This document shows, piece by piece, positions 21,689-29,420 of a stretch of 64,000 nt of DNA. This stretch comes from Desulfobacterales bacterium. Its GTDB lineage: Bacteria > Desulfobacterota > Desulfobacteria > Desulfobacterales > JAHDSC01. The notes under the pieces were generated by a model. It saw only the letters and a list, made by a program, of their open reading frames with translations, searched no databases and was not told the origin of the DNA. The stretch is from contig JAHDSC010000018.1 in assembly GCA_018432925.1 (NCBI GenBank), positions 37,593 through 101,592 on the forward strand, given 5' to 3'. Both the position numbers and the translations under genes were made by a program. Numbering within the stretch: position 1 is the first letter of the stretch; each line of letters starts with the position of its first letter.

Positions 21689-22474
21689 TTAACTCACCAT
21701 ATTGAGGCTATGGGAGGTTTTTCGCGCGCTGGATAAAAGCTCTTCCACAATAATTGTCCAGTCACCCAGGGTCAAAAAACGTTGAACCACATCTCGGAGT
21801 TGGTCGATGTTTTCCGGCCATTGATATCGCATCAGTTGCTGTATTACGTTGCTGTCCGGCTGTAATGGAAGACTGTTTTTAAATTGGAAAGCATATTTTT
21901 CCAGATAATAATCAATCAATGTGGGGATTTCTTCAGTCCTGTTTCGAAGCGGTGGAATATAAATTTGCATGCCGTTTATCAGGTGGTAAAGTTTTTCATC
22001 GAATTTACCTTCTTGCACGTCCGGCTCAAGAGCGTGGGTTGCGGTTGATAAAATCAAAGGACCGGTTGATTTCGAACGGTTTAATCCGGGCTGTAACAAC
22101 TTGTCACGCCGAATCATTTGGAAAATTTCAGCCTGGATCGAAAGAGGAATGACATGGATCTTGTCAAAAAATAAAACGCACCCATTGGATATTTTGTGTT
22201 GCCGGCCTTGATTCGGCTCAGTACCGGAAAAGAATCCGCCTTCATTCCCGTAGAGTTTGCTGGAAAGCATCATTTTCGGTAAAATCTCACAATTGATTTT
22301 AACAAAAGGACCTTCCTGTCTCGAGGATTTGCGGTAAATATTTCTGGCGGCCAATTCTTTTCCGACGCCGTTTTCGCCGCAAATTAAAATATTTACTCCT
22401 GACTCGACAGCTTGATTAATTTGATTTCTTATTCTTTCCATACTTGGGCCTGAACCGAGCAGGGTATCTTCCAT
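21689..22474 (-). CDS. Truncated sigma-54-type AAA+ domain protein with altered motifs
   Basis: 261 residues covering only the AAA+ domain of NtrC-type activators. Walker A is GENGVGKE (33-40). The sigma-54-contacting GAFTGA loop reads GFFSGT (80-85). Walker B reads VLFFDKIH, so the catalytic glutamate is lysine (Lys105). The R-finger region PPLRNRTEEIP is kept. There is no N-terminal receiver domain and no C-terminal DNA-binding helix-turn-helix. A normal sigma-54 activator role is therefore unlikely; it may be a non-catalytic regulator or a decaying gene. The frame is intact, which argues for some retained use. Confidence 0.8.
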   Translation of the reverse strand: MEDTLLGSGPSMERIRNQINQAVESGVNILICGENGVGKELAARNIYRKSSRQEGPFVKINCEILPKMMLSSKLYGNEGGFFSGTEPNQGRQHKISNGCVLFFDKIHVIPLSIQAEIFQMIRRDKLLQPGLNRSKSTGPLILSTATHALEPDVQEGKFDEKLYHLINGMQIYIPPLRNRTEEIPTLIDYYLEKYAFQFKNSLPLQPDSNVIQQLMRYQWPENIDQLRDVVQRFLTLGDWTIIVEELLSSARKTSHSLNMVS

Positions 22475-22572
22475 TATTCATTCCCTATGGGCTTAGATAT
22501 CTTGAAGCCGCCTTTTTCGCTTCGGTTTCAATGACACGGAGGCGGAAAACACGCTCACTGTTCGGTTATAAT

Positions 22573-22794
22573 TCATATCGCCTGTTTTATTTTTTTCCTG
22601 CTCGTTTTTCCAGATAGCCCCAGACATAGAGAACGAAAGGCGCATTCCGATTGGTCGCAATAACCGGCAGCGGAACCAAAACAATCAAAATTTCCCTCTG
22701 AACGCTGAATCTGACGGATCAGGTTCTCTTTTGTTTGCCCGAATGAATTAATTCCTCTGTTTTTGGCAAGCATTCGTACTTCCAGCATTTTCAT
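22573..22794 (-). CDS. Small SAP-like Cys-rich protein
   Basis: 73 residues. The N-terminal half, MLEVRMLAKNRGINSFGQTK followed by ENLIRQIQ, resembles a SAP helix-extension-helix motif. It is followed by QRSEGNFDCFG and then three cysteines spaced like a small metal site (GYCDQSECAFRSLC). Similar small proteins occur in Geobacter-like and Desulfo-type genomes, function unknown. A second gene at 24409-24666 has the same QRSEGNFDCFG-C-C-C tail. The start has a GAGAGGA ribosome-binding site. A ~60-bp element upstream is shared with that second gene. Confidence 0.8.
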   Translation of the reverse strand: MKMLEVRMLAKNRGINSFGQTKENLIRQIQRSEGNFDCFGSAAGYCDQSECAFRSLCLGLSGKTSRKKIKQAI

Positions 22795-22931
22795 TGCCGT
22801 TCCTCTCTAAATTATTGGGTTAAAGGTTTTCAAAAACATAAATGATCCTGATCTTTCATCTTTCTCGAAAATTATTTTGGACAAAATTGGGCTTTCAAAT
22901 AATTCTTAAATTCTACGCATTTTATATGCAT

Positions 22932-22994
22932 TGTCCATAGAGAAAGAACATTATTTTTCTGGGGATTTCCCCTGGGCATATAGGAATTTGCCCT
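22932..22994 (-). promoter_or_regulatory. Conserved upstream element, copy 1
   Basis: About 60 bp aligning with 24769-24831. Both share TTGTCCATAG, then CAT with a T-run, then ATTTCCCCT and ATAGG. This copy contains the palindrome GGGGA-TT-TCCCC. It lies about 140 bp upstream of a small Cys-rich gene on the minus strand. The position fits a shared promoter or operator; the factor is unknown. Confidence 0.5.
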
Positions 22995-23298
22995 ATTTTG
23001 CTTTCGAATAAGGTGCTTCGATGTATATTTTGGTTCCTTCCTTTAATCGGGTTTGAATCCTGAAACACCCATTGAGCAGGCTGACCTTTTCCTCCATGCA
23101 GCAAAGTCCGATTCGTTTTTCACTGTTGGCTCTCTGTGAAACCTCGGCAAAATCAAAGCCCTTGCCATCATCTTCTGCCCGGAGAATAATGTTCGGAAAA
23201 GACGCGACAAGTCGGATGGTCACCCGGTCCGCGTTAGCATGACTGTGGATGTTGTTCAGCGCTTCAAGGAAGATATCAAAGCCCCGGCCGATCGCTTT
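22993..23298 (-). pseudogene. C-terminal stub of a sensor histidine kinase
   Basis: The open stretch starts after an in-frame TAA at 23299-23301. It contains only the last part of a HATPase_c domain: an N-box-like FLEALNNIHSHANADRV, the G1 box DDGKGFDF, and GLCCMEEKVSLLNGCFRIQ with a GTKIYIEAP ending, as in NarX/DegS-type kinases. The dimerisation, phospho-acceptor and sensor parts are missing. The receiver-like gene at 23928-24344 could once have been its partner. I see no intact upstream half nearby. Confidence 0.75.
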
Positions 23299-23301
23299 TT
23301 A

Positions 23302-23594
23302 TCCCGTTCTCCGTATTTTGCCAAACATCGGATCCCCCCACAAAGAGAAAAAAGTTTATCGAAGAGAAATATGGTGAAAAGTTTGAGAAACGGGTGCGTT
23401 ATGAAAGGAGCTTTATAGTAAAATGAACCGATGATTTAAAAGAGCTTACGGGGATAAGGACAAATTTACTTTATTCAAAAAAAGGAAAACACGAGATTGA
23501 TGTTGAAAATTCTATTAAAACGTATAGGCGGTGTCGCACGATGAAAGGATTCGCATTCATAGCTGCAATGGTATGGATCGATCTGTTCATAGGA
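23302..23594. other. Gap with possible decayed coding sequence
   Basis: No intact gene. On the plus strand, about 23341-23422 reads KFIEEKYGEKFEKRVRYERS before a TGA. A second stretch in another frame, DDLKELTGIRTNLLYSKKGK, starts near 23430. These look like pieces of one broken gene of unknown family, between the kinase stub and the STAS-like gene. Confidence 0.3.
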
Positions 23595-23876
23595 CTAAAT
23601 TTTTTCAGAGATGATCCGGGTTGCATTTTCGCCTGTAAACATTATTTTAATCGGAAGATTTTTTAGATCGCAAAGATTGCGCTGCAATACATCTCGCCCG
23701 AACGGAATAATGTTGCTCAGGCAATTGGTATGAATAATGACCCTGTAAACATTGTCGCAACTTTTCTTTAAAACATTTAGTAATTCGCACGCCGAAGAGC
23801 CGTCGAAATCTCCCATCAGTTTCAGGTGCAGATTGTCCTCATTTCGATGTACAAAGATTTTGAAATTAGATGCCAT
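23595..23876 (-). CDS. Small STAS-like protein
   Basis: 93 residues from the ATG at 23876, chosen because GGAG lies 6 bp upstream; an earlier start would add MKKEKV. The pattern LHLKLMGDFDGSSACELLNVL, in which a conserved GDFDGSSA box precedes an amphipathic helix, and RVIIHTN suggest a STAS/anti-anti-sigma-like fold. A related protein is encoded at 40482-40850 with the same GDFDGSSA box. STAS proteins usually act in partner switching with kinases, but no typical partner is intact here. Function unknown. Confidence 0.65.
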   Translation of the reverse strand: MASNFKIFVHRNEDNLHLKLMGDFDGSSACELLNVLKKSCDNVYRVIIHTNCLSNIIPFGRDVLQRNLCDLKNLPIKIMFTGENATRIISEKI

Positions 23877-23927
23877 CACTTTCTCCTTTTTCATCGGAAA
23901 AAAATCATCAGGTCAATTGTATATCCC

Positions 23928-24344
23928 TTAGGCACAATCTTTGATCAAATTGATTTTTCCCCATTCCTTCAAGACATTTCTTTTCAGCGATAGAACTTCG
24001 GATATCGTTTGTTTGAGCCTGTAAAGCGCATCAAAATGCTTGATGACGTATATAAGAACAGGGATTTCAGGCCTTCTTCGATTGATATCCAGCAGTACAT
24101 CCCAACTCTCGGTTCCGTTCAGATAATGATCAAGAAGCAGCAGGTCCGGTTGCATATCTCGTAAATACTCCCACATGGCCTCCGCATTTCCCGCACGCTT
24201 AACCAAATAACCATCTTGAGTCAATTCCACGGAGAGAAGGTCCGGGATATAAGGCTGATCATCCACAATCAAAATATCAATCCTTTTTTCATTCTGCTTA
24301 ACCGCTATTGATTCTTTTTTAGAAATACCCGGCATAAATATCAT
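23928..24344 (-). CDS. Stand-alone response-regulator receiver domain with internal deletion
   Basis: 138 residues from the ATG at 24344, where AGGAGG lies 8 bp upstream. The receiver signature is present: acidic pair Asp28-Asp29 (LIVDDQP) and phospho-acceptor Asp72 (LLLLDHYL). After beta4 (IPVLI) the protein goes straight to YVIKHFD. About 19 residues, including the switch Thr/Ser and helix alpha4, are missing relative to ordinary receivers. The conserved lysine is kept (Lys102). No output domain follows. It may bind phosphate poorly or act as a decoy; the neighbouring kinase is a stub. Confidence 0.8.
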   Translation of the reverse strand: MIFMPGISKKESIAVKQNEKRIDILIVDDQPYIPDLLSVELTQDGYLVKRAGNAEAMWEYLRDMQPDLLLLDHYLNGTESWDVLLDINRRRPEIPVLIYVIKHFDALYRLKQTISEVLSLKRNVLKEWGKINLIKDCA

Positions 24345-24408
24345 GATCGTCACCTCCTGTAGATGAGGCCTGGCACACAGAAAACCCGCCTGTCCTTCTC
24401 ATGCATGT

Positions 24409-24666
24409 CTATTTGTCAAAAGAATCAGCATATTGTATGCAGTAGGAGTACCACGCGCAATCCAACCGACTACAAAGGCCCCTGCTCTTGCCAAAGCAAT
24501 CGAAGTTTCCCTCCGAACGCTGAACGCTTCGCACCAAAGCGGTGATATCCAGAAAATTTTTTCGATCCGTTTTACCGTCTTTATGGGTTGATAGTTGATC
24601 GTTTCCGCCATTTTCCTCAGGGTATTCGATTAATTTTTTGCTGAGAAAACCGGTCATATGTGCCAT
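24409..24666 (-). CDS. Small Cys-rich protein, paralogue of 22573-22794
   Basis: 85 residues. The C-terminal part (LVRSVQRSEGNFDCFGKSRG followed by LCSRLDCAWYSYC) matches the C-terminal part of the protein at 22573-22794, with the same four cysteines. The N-terminal half differs and does not clearly form a SAP motif. The four cysteines could bind a metal or an Fe-S cluster; this is inference. The start has an AAGGAA ribosome-binding site. The ~60-bp upstream element is shared with the paralogue. Confidence 0.7.
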   Translation of the reverse strand: MAHMTGFLSKKLIEYPEENGGNDQLSTHKDGKTDRKNFLDITALVRSVQRSEGNFDCFGKSRGLCSRLDCAWYSYCIQYADSFDK

Positions 24667-24768
24667 TATGGGGTTCCTTTAAGGTTTCCAGGATAAGCAG
24701 AAATGTGTATTGGCTTTTATGGAAAATTCCCAAAATTTTAATTCAGTATGATGATTTTATTTTGCTTT

Positions 24769-24831
24769 GTCCATAGGGGATGCGGTTCATTTTTATAGGA
24801 GCATTTCCCCTATTTATAGGGGTTTATCCTG
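24769..24831 (-). promoter_or_regulatory. Conserved upstream element, copy 2
   Basis: It aligns with 22932-22994 (shared TTGTCCATAG and ATTTCCCCT). This copy has a perfect hairpin, CCCCTAT-TT-ATAGGGG, at 24807-24822 and further CCCCTAT/TCCTAT words. It lies about 100 bp upstream of the Cys-rich gene at 24409-24666. The rest of the 24667-25139 gap holds only the citrate synthase upstream region, where no clear promoter was seen. Confidence 0.5.
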
Positions 24832-25139
24832 AGAACCGATTTATCTTTTTCTAGTTAAAACCCCGGCTGACTATAGATTGTCCTGTTTTGGGTATGGAAA
24901 TCGGACGGAATTTTGAGAAGCATTTTCCTTTACACCTTTTCTGATGGATCCCATCAGGGCTCATCCCAATGATTGATATAAGTTTTTTGTTTGAAAATTC
25001 TTAATAAACAGGATAGCCTACCTTAATGGTTTCTTAAAAATTCGCCTCGTTTTACCGGTTTAAGGTCGAACCTGATTCAAACCGCATTGTGAAAATAACT
25101 GCAGAAATAAAAGATGCTTTTTAAAAAACGGAACGCAAT

Positions 25140-26459
25140 ATGCCGGAACCTGTGAAAATTATTATTGAAGGAAAAACATATGAATTGCCTGTCATTGTTG
25201 GTTCTGAAGATGAAAAGGCAATTGATATCTCGAATCTCAGGAAGAAGACCGGATATATCACTCTCGATCCGGGATTCAACAACACGGGAAGCTGCATCAG
25301 TTCAATCACCTTTTTGGATGGCGAGAACGGCATCCTTCGCTATCGCGGAGTGCCGATCGAGGAACTGGCAGAGAATTCAACCTTTGTGGAAACGGCCTAT
25401 CTTTTAATAAATGGAGAATTGCCAACCAAAAAACAACTGAACCGTTTTTCGGTTCTTCTTAACGACAATTCCCTTGTTCATGAAGATATGCAGATTTTTT
25501 ATCAGAATTTTCCGAGAGCATCTCATCCGATGGGGATTCTTTCGTCAATGGTAAATGCCTTGAAGAGCTTTTACCCGGAACTTCAGGAAAACGAAGAAGA
25601 GATCAATATAACGGTTACAAGGCTTCTTTCCAAGGTTCGAACGATGGCTGCCTTGTCGTATAAAATATCCAGGGGCCATAAGGTTGTTTACCCTCGACCC
25701 GATCTGTCATATGCTGCAAATTTTCTCAACATGATGTTTGATACCCCTGTCAGGCCTTATATGATCGATGAAGATATCGTTAAAGCGCTTAACGTCTTCT
25801 GGATTCTCCATGCCGATCATGAGCAGAATTGTTCTACATCGGCGGTGCGGCTTGTCGGAAGCGCACGGGTGAATCTGTATGCAGCAATATCCTCCGGAAT
25901 TTGTGCGCTATGGGGTCCGCTGCACGGCGGTGCGAATCAGGCCGTTATCGAGATGCTTTCTGAAATTAAAGCGGATGGAAAAGATCTGGCACGTGTGATC
26001 GAAAAAGCCAAAGACAGGAAAAATCCATTCCGACTGATGGGTTTCGGACACAGCGTTTACAAAACATATGATCCCCGTGCCAAGATCCTGAAAAAGGAGT
26101 GCGACAAGATTCTTTCGAAATCGTATATTGATGATCCGCTGCTGGACCTGGCAAAGCAGCTTGAAGTATTCGCACTGAAAGATGACTATTTTATCGAGCA
26201 CAACCTTTACCCGAACATTGATTTTTACAGCGGTATACTGCTTCGTGCCATCGGCATTCCAACCAATATGTTCAGCGTCATGTTCGCAATCGGCAGGATG
26301 CCGGGATGGATCGCTCAGTGGAGGGAAAGCATTCATGACCCACGCTGGAAACTCAATCGACCCCGCCAGATCTATATGGGGCTGCCGAAGAGGAAATACA
26401 TTCCGATTGATGAGAGACAGGAAGGTTCAAGTGAAGCAAGCGAAACAGAATCCGTCTAG
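25140..26459 (+). CDS. gltA: Citrate synthase
   Basis: 439 residues with the full citrate synthase signature. The catalytic residues lie in ILHADHEQNCSTSAVR (His), GPLHGGANQAV (His) and NIDFYSG (Asp), with MGFGHSVYKTYDPRAK between. The first 40 residues form the short beta-rich N-terminus of hexamer-type enzymes. It condenses oxaloacetate and acetyl-CoA to citrate in the cytoplasm. Some deltaproteobacteria use Re-type citrate synthase instead; this is a Si-type enzyme by sequence. Its 3' end overlaps the following methyltransferase by 29 bp. Confidence 0.96.
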   Translation: MPEPVKIIIEGKTYELPVIVGSEDEKAIDISNLRKKTGYITLDPGFNNTGSCISSITFLDGENGILRYRGVPIEELAENSTFVETAYLLINGELPTKKQLNRFSVLLNDNSLVHEDMQIFYQNFPRASHPMGILSSMVNALKSFYPELQENEEEINITVTRLLSKVRTMAALSYKISRGHKVVYPRPDLSYAANFLNMMFDTPVRPYMIDEDIVKALNVFWILHADHEQNCSTSAVRLVGSARVNLYAAISSGICALWGPLHGGANQAVIEMLSEIKADGKDLARVIEKAKDRKNPFRLMGFGHSVYKTYDPRAKILKKECDKILSKSYIDDPLLDLAKQLEVFALKDDYFIEHNLYPNIDFYSGILLRAIGIPTNMFSVMFAIGRMPGWIAQWRESIHDPRWKLNRPRQIYMGLPKRKYIPIDERQEGSSEASETESV

Positions 26460-27429
26460 AGTGCTTGAATTGTCCGGTAGCTATTGGCAGACCTGCGCTC
26501 TCCATGCCGGAGTAAAACTCGATATCTTTACCTTAATTGGAAACAGGCAACTCACAAATGAACGGATCGCCCAAAGCCTCAAGGGAGATGAAAGAGGCGT
26601 TGCCACGCTTCTCAATGCACTTGCAGCCATGAATCTTCTGGTCAAAAAGGGTGAAAAATATTCCAATACTTCCGAGTCGAAAACATTTCTTTCAAAAGAT
26701 GCGCCCCATTATGTCGGCCACATCATCATGCACCATCATCACTTGATGGCGTCATGGGCTGACCTGGATCGGGCCGTTCAGGCTGGAAGTCCTGTTCGGG
26801 CCAGTTCAATGCACAGCACGGAAGAACGTCGGGAAAGTTTCCTTCTCGGTATGTTCAATCTGGCCATGAACCTGGCACCGCAATTGGTAACCCAAATTGA
26901 TCTTTCCAATCGATATCGTTTGCTGGACCTGGGGGGCGGACCCGGCACCTATGCCATTCATTTCTGCCTGAACAATCCCCGGCTGAAGGCCACGGTTTTC
27001 GACCTTCCCACCACCCGGCCTTTTGCGCAAAATACTATCGAAAAGTTCAACTTGGCTGACCGGATCGAATTTTTGGAAGGTAACTATATTCAGGACGATG
27101 TTCCCGGATTTTTTGATGCCGTTTGGTTATCTCACATTCTGCATGCCGAGGGACCTGAAGACTGCCGGAAAATTATCCGTAAAGCCGTGTCAGCCTTGAA
27201 ACCGGGAGGTATGATAATGATTCATGATTTCATCATGAACAATGAAATGGACGGGCCTCTTTTCCCGGCGCTTTTTTCCCTGAATATGCTTTTGGCGACA
27301 TCGGAAGGCCGATCCTATTCTGAAAAACAGATAACAGACATGCTCTTGGAAGTCGGTGTAACGGATATCCGGCGTATCCCTTTTCAGGGCCCGAATGATT
27401 CAGCGGTGATTACCGGGGTGGTTCGATAA
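26431..27429 (+). CDS. SAM-dependent O-methyltransferase family 2 protein
   Basis: 332 residues from the GTG at 26431, chosen because AGGAAGG lies about 5 bp upstream; the frame is open further 5' but would then sit deep inside gltA. The N-terminal winged-helix dimerisation domain (WQTCALHAGVKLDIFTLIG) is followed by a Rossmann domain with motif I LLDLGGGPGTYAIHF and HILHAEGPEDCRKIIR. Such proteins methylate small-molecule hydroxyl or other groups; the substrate is unknown. A related protein is encoded at 50538-51611. The overlap with gltA implies co-transcription, but a metabolic link is not obvious. Confidence 0.87.
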   Translation: MKQAKQNPSRVLELSGSYWQTCALHAGVKLDIFTLIGNRQLTNERIAQSLKGDERGVATLLNALAAMNLLVKKGEKYSNTSESKTFLSKDAPHYVGHIIMHHHHLMASWADLDRAVQAGSPVRASSMHSTEERRESFLLGMFNLAMNLAPQLVTQIDLSNRYRLLDLGGGPGTYAIHFCLNNPRLKATVFDLPTTRPFAQNTIEKFNLADRIEFLEGNYIQDDVPGFFDAVWLSHILHAEGPEDCRKIIRKAVSALKPGGMIMIHDFIMNNEMDGPLFPALFSLNMLLATSEGRSYSEKQITDMLLEVGVTDIRRIPFQGPNDSAVITGVVR

Positions 27430-27431
27430 TT

Positions 27432-27456
27432 AACTCGGGATCCCGGGAGTTTTTTT
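27432..27456 (+). terminator. Terminator after the methyltransferase
   Basis: AACTC pairs with GAGTT around an inner GGGATCCC palindrome with a two-base bulge, followed by a run of seven or more Ts. It directly follows the stop codon. Confidence 0.65.
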
Positions 27457-27599
27457 GGTTGGAACGCATCATGAACTATTCCGCTTTATTCAAGGCTTGG
27501 CGATAAAAACTCCCCGAATCCTGAATTACTTGTTATCATCGGAACCGTATGACACAAGGATAAAAAACGGATCGGCGCATAACCCTTGGCACATGAAAT

Positions 27600-28499
27600 T
27601 TACCTGATGGTTGTTGCGAGAAAGAGCACCCCCAGGATCGTAATGGCCAAACCGGACACAACACCCATAATTCTTTCAACGAATCCGGTATGTTTTGCCG
27701 AAAAGTGAATCAGACAGATCCCCTTCCCGATAACCGTTGAAATCGTAACAAACGATATCGTTGCAGCCATGCCGAGAGATATAAAGGCTGCCGAATATAT
27801 CCCCACCGCCATCATATCCATGGAAAGGCAGAAAAGCAGCACCATCACCACGCCCGGACAGGGTACCAACCCGACCGTCAGCGCCCAGATGAAAAGCCCC
27901 TTCTTTGATGCTTTTGAATTCTTGTCTGAAAAATTAGGTTTGAATTCATGCTTCGGAAAAAAACCATACCCATTTTTTAAAAGGATGAAAAGCCCCAGGA
28001 GGGCGATTAGGCTGAAACTCACGATTTGGGTTGTTTCGGAAATCGTTCCCAATGTTCCGAAAACGCCTTTTTGGAGAACATAGCGTAAACCGAGCACGCA
28101 GATGATCCCGGAAAATCCATGAAAAAAAGCGATCAGGGTTCCAAACATCAATCCACTGCCGATGGAAGCATTTCGAGATAAGATAAAGGACATCCCCACC
28201 GCTTTACCATGCCCGGGTCCGGCGGCATGGATCACGCCGTATGCAAATGCCGACACCATCAGCAACATCAACGGTTTGATGCTTCCGGTGGTTCGTGACT
28301 CCTGAATCAACTCCGATATTTTTTGTTTCAACTGGTGCTGCCAAAGAATGAGCTTTGCGAAAAATCGGCTTTCAAAAGGGGCAGTAGGGGCTTGTTGGCA
28401 GGTTTTCCGTTCGGCGGTAAACGGATTATGCGAAAATGCCAAAGATGGACATTGGCAGGTTACAACGATCAGGATCAGCGCAAAGATATATTTCTTCAT
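27600..28499 (-). CDS. NicO/RcnA-family metal export permease
   Basis: 299 residues from the ATG at 28499, which overlaps the DUF1007 stop codon as ATGA; a TTG 12 bp upstream is possible. There is an N-terminal signal-like hydrophobic segment, then six or so membrane helices. The family motif VIHAAGPGHGKAVGMS is present, along with GLVPCPGVVMVLLF. NicO proteins move Ni2+, Co2+ or possibly Zn2+ across the inner membrane. The pairing with a DUF1007 protein is common and suggests a two-gene metal export or allocation unit. Confidence 0.85.
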   Translation of the reverse strand: MKKYIFALILIVVTCQCPSLAFSHNPFTAERKTCQQAPTAPFESRFFAKLILWQHQLKQKISELIQESRTTGSIKPLMLLMVSAFAYGVIHAAGPGHGKAVGMSFILSRNASIGSGLMFGTLIAFFHGFSGIICVLGLRYVLQKGVFGTLGTISETTQIVSFSLIALLGLFILLKNGYGFFPKHEFKPNFSDKNSKASKKGLFIWALTVGLVPCPGVVMVLLFCLSMDMMAVGIYSAAFISLGMAATISFVTISTVIGKGICLIHFSAKHTGFVERIMGVVSGLAITILGVLFLATTIR

Positions 28500-29104
28500 G
28501 GTTTCAGGCAAAACTCCAGAAAAAGCGTCCAGGGATGAATCATGCCGTAGTATATGGTTGTTGAAGGGTCTTCCCGGATCGCCGTGTTCACCTCATACCC
28601 CTCTGCTCCGCTGAGAGTAACGGGGCTATTTTTTGCAAAAAAAATGGCCGAATAATAGGACGGATCGTAAGTGGCGACCGTGATTTTTTTTACATCGTGG
28701 ATTGCCCTGACATGGCAGGGTACAAAGAATAGATATTCCAGCCGATTGTCTTTTAGCACTGCGTGAAAATCCGTTGTGTATTTAACCTGAAACGGTGTGT
28801 CGTCGATCTTTATAAAAACAAAATAATTGAACTTGGATATGTAGTCAAAGGCGTTTTCTTTGATTTTCTTGACCTCTGATTCCTCCAGTCGACCGTTTTG
28901 GTTTCGGTCATGATCTTCGGCAATCATGCTGGCAAACATGTCGTCGAATTTCCATCGCACCCGGATACCTGCCAGTCCCTGGTCATCAAAAACCGCTTCT
29001 AACCGCTGGACGATGAAAACATGAGGGTGAGACCCCGCAGGAACGACCCACAAGGATAAAATGATAGACAGCACAGATATGTTCAAACATTTTCGATGCA
29101 CCAT
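28496..29104 (-). CDS. DUF1007 periplasmic protein
   Basis: 202 residues with an N-terminal signal peptide (LNISVLSIILSLWVVPAGS), then HPHVFIVQRLEAVFDDQGL, the DUF1007 start that places histidines at the mature N-terminus. RWKFDDMFASMI and the acidic DHDRNQNGRLEESE, an EF-hand-like loop, follow. DUF1007 proteins occur next to NicO permeases and are assumed to bind metal in the periplasm. It is translationally coupled to the NicO gene by a 4-bp overlap. Confidence 0.85.
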   Translation of the reverse strand: MVHRKCLNISVLSIILSLWVVPAGSHPHVFIVQRLEAVFDDQGLAGIRVRWKFDDMFASMIAEDHDRNQNGRLEESEVKKIKENAFDYISKFNYFVFIKIDDTPFQVKYTTDFHAVLKDNRLEYLFFVPCHVRAIHDVKKITVATYDPSYYSAIFFAKNSPVTLSGAEGYEVNTAIREDPSTTIYYGMIHPWTLFLEFCLKP

Positions 29105-29154
29105 GTTGATCGGGACGTTTTTTTCTCCTTAGAAACATGGAAAAGCGTCAAACA

Positions 29155-29164
29155 GGGTATACCC
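29155..29164. promoter_or_regulatory. GGGTATACCC palindrome upstream of DUF1007-nicO
   Basis: A perfect 10-bp palindrome 51 bp upstream of the DUF1007 start, with flanking sequence AAACAG and TAATTG. The position suits an operator, possibly for a metal-responsive repressor. The remainder of the 29105-29420 gap shows no gene. Confidence 0.4.
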
Positions 29165-29420
29165 TAATTGACCGGCCTCCGGTTGTCAAGATGGTGCATT
29201 ACATTGCTTCTTTTCTTTTTCCGACGATATCCCTGTAGCTGTTTGCTGCTTTTAACGATATTTGGGTACAAAGAAGGATCCGGATCTGAAATGAGCAAAC
29301 TTTTTTCGAGTTCAAGGAAAATAAGAGGGGGGGTGGGAAGTTTTTATCGCCAAGGTTTCGAGTCGAGCGAAATGGGCAATTCATGATGCGATCAAATCAG
29401 CGAACCCCCCGAATGCAGAA

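Noticed and set aside
24667..25139. Possible tRNA or small RNA gene upstream of citrate synthase
   Set aside because: No cloverleaf or TTCGAATC-type box was found; only the palindromic upstream element is supported.
26182..26430. 5' extension of the methyltransferase into citrate synthase
   Set aside because: The extension lies inside gltA and encodes no conserved domain; the GTG at 26431 has a strong ribosome-binding site.
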